Origin: Lentzea indica
GTDB lineage: Bacteria; Actinomycetota; Actinomycetes; Mycobacteriales; Pseudonocardiaceae
Assembly: GCF_012184385.1 (NCBI RefSeq)
Contig: NZ_VSRL01000047.1
Span: forward strand, 1 to 45,704
Direction of reading: 5' to 3'
Length of the DNA stretch: 45,704 nucleotides
Shown: positions 42,448-45,704 of the stretch, one piece after another
Numbering within the stretch: the first letter of the stretch is position 1
Layout of the letters: each line of letters starts with the position of its first letter
Position numbers and translations under genes: made by a program
The notes under the pieces: model-generated
Databases searched by the model: none
Told to the model about the DNA's origin: nothing
What the model saw: the letters and a program-made list of their open reading frames with translations, nothing else

Positions 42448-43058
42448 GGGTTCACCGCACGGAAGCGGATCGTGTCGCCGACGTTCACCAGGTTCGGCGG
42501 CATGGACTTGGAGTTCCACAGCGGAGCGCTCACCGCCCTGCCGAGGACGCTCCACCCGCCGGGCGTACCTCCGGGATACACGATGGAGTACTCGTTCGCG
42601 ATCGCCACGCTGCCCGCGGGCACGACCGTGCGGGGGCTGGCCCGGCGTGGCACCCGCAGCTCCCGCGGAACACCGGCGAAGAACGCGAGGCCGGGGCTGA
42701 AGCCGAAATAGTCCACTGTGTACTCGGTGGCGCTGTGGCGTCGCACCAGCTCATCGCTGGTCAACCCGGTGCGGGCGCACACGTCGCCGAGGTCGGCGCC
42801 GTCGTAGACCACGTCCACGACAACGGTTCTACCGGTGGTCTCCACCGTCCGGGACAACGGTGCCAGGTCGACGGAGGCCGCGAGCTCACGCAGAACCGGC
42901 CGGTCACCGACGGCGAGCACCGTCCGTACGCCGGGGACGACCTCGGTGAGGTCGTACGGGCCCGCTCGCAGCCAGGCCGCGAGCGCCTGGACGTTCTCAC
43001 CGGCCGCCGCCTCGATCAGCAGGCCGTTCTCCCCTGCCCACCGCACGCTTCTGGTCAC
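42444..43058 (-). CDS. pxpB: 5-oxoprolinase subunit B (KipI-type)
   Basis: A 204-residue protein from a GTG at 43058 in a GTGA overlap with pxpA. It has the allophanate-hydrolase subunit 1/KipI blocks: 'VVPGVRTVLAVGDRPVL', 'VVVDVVYDGADLGDVC', 'FGFSPGLAFFAGVP', 'PRTVVPAGSVAIANEYSIVYP' and 'GTPGGWSVLGR'. The frame stays open far upstream over pxpA, but that extension lacks coding character. PxpB forms a complex with PxpC and supplies part of the ATP-dependent ring-opening activity. The length is typical for the family. Confidence 0.92.
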   Translation of the reverse strand: MTRSVRWAGENGLLIEAAAGENVQALAAWLRAGPYDLTEVVPGVRTVLAVGDRPVLRELAASVDLAPLSRTVETTGRTVVVDVVYDGADLGDVCARTGLTSDELVRRHSATEYTVDYFGFSPGLAFFAGVPRELRVPRRASPRTVVPAGSVAIANEYSIVYPGGTPGGWSVLGRAVSAPLWNSKSMPPNLVNVGDTIRFRAVNP

Positions 43059-43816
43059 TCCAGCGCTCCCATCACCGACACCCCGGCCGCTTCGAGCGCC
43101 GCCCTGGTCGCACGGGCGAACTCGGCCGCTCCGGGTGAATCCGAGTGCACGCACAACGAATCCACTCGCATGGGCAGCACAGTGCCGTCCTGTGCCTCCA
43201 CAGTGGACTCGACGGCCAGCCGGACCGCCTGCGCCACCGCGTCGTCGTGGCCGGCGATGACCGCGCCGGGCTCGCCGCGTGGCACGAGCAGACCGGAGCC
43301 GGTGTACCTCCGGTCGATGAACCCCTCGGCGAGCACGCGCAACCCCGTCTCCTCCGCGTGCCGTGCCAGGCGAGTACCGGGCTGGCACAACAGGGGCAGA
43401 GAGGAGTCGAACAAACGGACGGCCTCCACCACCGCCGCGGCGTACTCCTCGCGGGCCACCGCCGAGTGGTACAGGGCGCCGTGCGGCTTCACGTAGTTCA
43501 CCGCCACGCCTTCGGCGCCGGCGATGGCGGCGAGCGCCCCGAGCTGGTAGAGCACGTCGTTGACCAGGCTTTCCCGTGGCAGCTCGACGTGCCGCCGGCC
43601 GAAGCCGCGCAGGTCCTGAAAACCGGGATGAGCACCGATCCGCACACCGTGCGCGGCCGCGGTGGCGCACGTGCGGCGCAGCACGTCCGGGTCGCCGCCG
43701 TGGAACCCACAGGCGACGTTGGCGTCGGTCACGACCTTGAGCAGCTCTTCGTCATCGCCGTAGTTCCACAGGCCGTAGCCCTCGCCGACGTCGGCGTTCA
43801 ACGAGATCCGGGTCAT
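43055..43816 (-). CDS. pxpA: 5-oxoprolinase subunit A (LamB/YcsF type)
   Basis: A 253-residue protein from the ATG at 43816. The LamB/YcsF signature is complete: 'ISLNADVGEGYGLW', 'DANVACGFHGGDPDVL', 'HGVRIGAHPGFQD', 'NYVKPHGALYH' and the late 'DSLCVHSDSPGA'. The conserved Asp/His residues in these motifs form the putative active site. With PxpB and PxpC it makes the prokaryotic 5-oxoprolinase that converts pyroglutamate to glutamate. In a catabolic operon with an FAD oxidoreductase and an SDR, the true substrate may be a substituted 5-oxoproline. Confidence 0.94.
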   Translation of the reverse strand: MTRISLNADVGEGYGLWNYGDDEELLKVVTDANVACGFHGGDPDVLRRTCATAAAHGVRIGAHPGFQDLRGFGRRHVELPRESLVNDVLYQLGALAAIAGAEGVAVNYVKPHGALYHSAVAREEYAAAVVEAVRLFDSSLPLLCQPGTRLARHAEETGLRVLAEGFIDRRYTGSGLLVPRGEPGAVIAGHDDAVAQAVRLAVESTVEAQDGTVLPMRVDSLCVHSDSPGAAEFARATRAALEAAGVSVMGALE

Positions 43817-43829
43817 GTCCGCTCCCCTG

Positions 43830-44972
43830 TCAGATGACGAGGCCGGCCGGCGTGCTCACCGACGACCGCAACCGCTCGTAGCGCAACGGCGTGATGTCGA
43901 GCGAATGCGCCCGGCCGTCGGCGATCTCCTCCGCGACGACCTGAGCGATCGCGGGTGCCTGGAGCACGCCGCGTCCGCACATGCCGCACGCGTTCACCCA
44001 TCCCGGTGCGTCCGGGTGCTCTCCCACGAAGGGCAGCAGGTCGGGCGTGATTTCGTAAGTGCCCGCCCAGCAGGCCTTCCGGTCGAGCTGAGCCTCGGCC
44101 AGCCACGGGAACCGTTCGCACGTCGTGGCGAGCACCTGTTCCATCCAGTCCCAGTCGACCGAGACGTTGTAGCCGTCCTGTTCGCCGGGCTTGGCGAGCA
44201 GGAACAGCACCCGGTCGCCCTCGCTGCGCAACGCGACACCGGTACCGGTGTCGATGGTCATCGGGAACCTGCGCCGGCCGGGCAACTCCGTGGTGCTGTA
44301 GACGTTGCGGCGGCTGTGGTGGACCGGGACGTCGAGCCCGGCGAGTGCCGCGACCTCACTCGCCCAGCCGCCGGCCGCGTTCACCACGTGCCGCGCCTCG
44401 AACTCACCCCGCGGGATCGTCACCCTCCACCGGCCACCGACGCGGTTCACCGCGGTCACCGGCGCGCGGACGTACACCTCGGTGCCGAGTTCCTTGGCCG
44501 CTTTCAGGTACGTGATCGTGACGGTGTGCGGGTCGACGACGCCGTCCGCAGAGCCCCACACCGCGCCGCCGAGGCCGTCCGGCACGAACGGCGTGATCTT
44601 CTGGGCATCGTCGAGGTCCAGCACCTCCACCGGCACGCCGTGGTCGCGCTGCAACCGCACGGACACGAGGTGGTCCGCCCACCGGTCCTGCGGAATGAGC
44701 AGCAGGTACCCGGTCGCGCGGTACCCGGCGTCGACGCCCAAGTCCCGTTCGAAGTCGCGGTAGGCCTGGATGCTGCGCCACGCCAGCTCGATGTTGAGAC
44801 TGTCCGCCCACTGCGCCCGTACCGACGCGAACGACCGCCCGGTGCTGCCCTCCGCCGGTGCCGCCTCCGCCTCCACGACAGTCACCCGCAGGCCCCGTCG
44901 AGCGAGCTGGTAGGCGCAGCTCGCGCCGATGACGCCCGCTCCGATGACGACGACGTCCGTCTGCTGCGTCAT
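43830..44972 (-). CDS. FAD-dependent amino/imino acid oxidoreductase (DAO family)
   Basis: A 380-residue protein from the ATG at 44972. It opens with the FAD-binding 'VVVIGAGVIGASCAYQLARRG' glycine loop (GxGxxG at 11-16). It continues with 'EGSTGRSFASVRAQW', 'VVDPHTVTITYLKAAKELG', 'RHVVNAAGGWASEVAALAG' and the C-terminal FAD motif 'WAGTYEITPDLLPFVGEHP' with 'GVLQAPAIAQVVAEEI'. This is the D-amino-acid oxidase/sarcosine oxidase/proline dehydrogenase-beta family. It would oxidise a secondary amine or amino acid, possibly a cyclic imino acid such as a hydroxyproline or pipecolate analogue, to an imine. The SDR gene precedes it with 2 bases between. Confidence 0.93.
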   Translation of the reverse strand: MTQQTDVVVIGAGVIGASCAYQLARRGLRVTVVEAEAAPAEGSTGRSFASVRAQWADSLNIELAWRSIQAYRDFERDLGVDAGYRATGYLLLIPQDRWADHLVSVRLQRDHGVPVEVLDLDDAQKITPFVPDGLGGAVWGSADGVVDPHTVTITYLKAAKELGTEVYVRAPVTAVNRVGGRWRVTIPRGEFEARHVVNAAGGWASEVAALAGLDVPVHHSRRNVYSTTELPGRRRFPMTIDTGTGVALRSEGDRVLFLLAKPGEQDGYNVSVDWDWMEQVLATTCERFPWLAEAQLDRKACWAGTYEITPDLLPFVGEHPDAPGWVNACGMCGRGVLQAPAIAQVVAEEIADGRAHSLDITPLRYERLRSSVSTPAGLVI

Positions 44973-44974
44973 GG

Positions 44975-45704
44975 TCAGCTCCCGTTCGCGACGAGCGTGG
45001 CCAGGGACGGGAACTGGTCCGGGCGGTAGGTGTCGACCTGGGGGCTCCGCTGCTGCGCCAGCACGCCTCCGTCCACGACGAGCCGCGCGCCCGAGACGTA
45101 CGCGGCGTCCTCTGAGGCCAGGAACACGGCGGGACCGGCGAGGTCCTCGGCCTTGCCACCCCGTCCCAGCGGCACCGTCTCGTCGCGGCGGCGCAGCGAC
45201 TCCTCCGATTCACCCGCGAACGTCGCGATCAGGCCCGGTACCAGGGTGTTCACCCGGATTCCGTACGGCGCGAGCTCGAGAGCGAGTGCTCTGGTCAGTG
45301 CCTCGACCCCGCCCTTGGAGGCGTCGTAGGCGACGAACCCGCGATGCGCGCGGGTGCCGCCACCGCTGGACACGTTGATCACGCAGCCGCGTCCCTTGCG
45401 CGCCATCACCGGGGCGAGCCGGCGAGTGCACAGGTACTGGCTCTTGAGGTTCGTGGTGAGGAAGTGGTCCCACCAGGCTTCGTCGCTGTCGAGGAAGTGG
45501 GTCACGATCCCGGTCTCGGCGGCGTTGTTGACCAGGACGTCGACCGTGCCGAACGCCTCCAGCACGGTGCCGGTGAGCCGATCCACGTCCGCGGCGAGCC
45601 CTACGTCGCAGCCCACCCCGACCGCGTAGCCGCCGGTCTCGCGGATGGCCGCCGCGGCCAGCTCCGCGTTGCCCGCGTCGATGTCCGCGACCACGACCCG
45701 CGCG
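44975..45704 (-). CDS. Short-chain dehydrogenase/reductase, 5' end outside the window
   Basis: The frame is open through the window edge. It holds 'RVVVADIDAGNAELAA' (end of the second Rossmann strand), 'VGCDVGLAADVDRL', 'VDVLVNNAAETG' (NNAA motif), the catalytic Ser in 'CVINVSSGGGTRA', the YxxxK pair in 'AYDASKGGVEALTRALA' and 'GIRVNTLVPGLI'. The N-terminal TGxxxGIG cofactor loop lies beyond 45704. The Asp after the second strand suggests NAD(H) preference. The tail 'SPQVDTYRPDQFPSLATLVANGS' is longer than usual. It would oxidise a hydroxyl or reduce a keto group of the pathway's substrate; first visible gene of the reverse-strand operon. Confidence 0.93.
   Translation of the reverse strand, partial: ARVVVADIDAGNAELAAAAIRETGGYAVGVGCDVGLAADVDRLTGTVLEAFGTVDVLVNNAAETGIVTHFLDSDEAWWDHFLTTNLKSQYLCTRRLAPVMARKGRGCVINVSSGGGTRAHRGFVAYDASKGGVEALTRALALELAPYGIRVNTLVPGLIATFAGESEESLRRRDETVPLGRGGKAEDLAGPAVFLASEDAAYVSGARLVVDGGVLAQQRSPQVDTYRPDQFPSLATLVANGS

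Noticed and set aside
43059..43670. A longer pxpB reading frame extending upstream over pxpA
   Set aside because: PxpA coding sequence is unmistakable in the other frame, and the GTGA overlap gives a standard pxpB start at 43058.

Overview
The window is high-GC throughout, with strong G/C bias at third codon positions, GTG/TTG starts, Shine-Dalgarno boxes of the GGAGG type and many 4-base ATGA/GTGA gene overlaps. AfsR/SARP regulators, CHAT and NACHT proteins, SUKH and small secreted proteins point to a filamentous actinomycete, probably Pseudonocardiaceae (inferred from the gene families only; no rRNA or tRNA is present).

Layout. (1) 1-4.1 kb: the end of an HxlR/SCP2-type regulator, a fragment of an AfsR-like regulator, an unrecognised membrane-anchored protein and a heavily frameshifted IS21-type transposase. 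(2) 4.1-17.3 kb: an island of conflict- or signalling-type genes. It holds a very long TPR-CHAT protease-like protein, an internally deleted sister of it transcribed divergently, a SUKH protein, a second CHAT protein, two small membrane proteins, and a five-gene operon. That operon encodes a 152-aa protein, a 579-aa coiled-coil/membrane protein, a 50-aa peptide, a helical protein and a Ycf46-like AAA ATPase. Several of these genes carry one apparent single-base frameshift. (3) 17.4-20.7 kb: an NMT1-type lipoprotein and an acyl-CoA-dehydrogenase-fold flavoprotein that converge, a hypothetical gene and a small lipoprotein. (4) 20.9-24.5 kb: a gene graveyard (IS701-like, S8 peptidase and IS5-like remnants), then a membrane NACHT NTPase with glycine-rich transmembrane repeats. 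(5) 25.2-31.2 kb: a secreted serine hydrolase, a LuxR remnant, an XRE-TM-glycosidase-fold fusion divergent from a small secreted protein, a Cys-rich small ORF and a membrane protein with an FLRxFxDD-type domain. (6) 31.7-35.6 kb: an intact AfsR/SARP-NB-ARC-TPR regulator, a truncated MFS gene and a GNAT. (7) 35.6-45.7 kb: an intact catabolic locus. A LysR regulator diverges from three tandem RraA-like genes, an aminotransferase and an alpha/beta hydrolase. These converge on a reverse-strand operon of SDR, DAO-type FAD oxidoreductase, pxpA, pxpB, pxpC, VOC protein and NAD(P)H:quinone-oxidoreductase-like flavoprotein.

How the genes may work together. Region 7 reads as a complete route for a substituted 5-oxoproline or related imino/amino acid. 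PxpABC would open the lactam to a substituted glutamate, the aminotransferase would give a 4-substituted 2-oxoglutarate, and the RraA-type enzymes would cleave it to pyruvate plus a second oxo-acid; this is inference from families. Region 2 is the best candidate for a poorly described system: caspase-like CHAT proteins beside a Ycf46-like AAA ATPase operon. The frameshifts there must be confirmed or corrected before it is called active.
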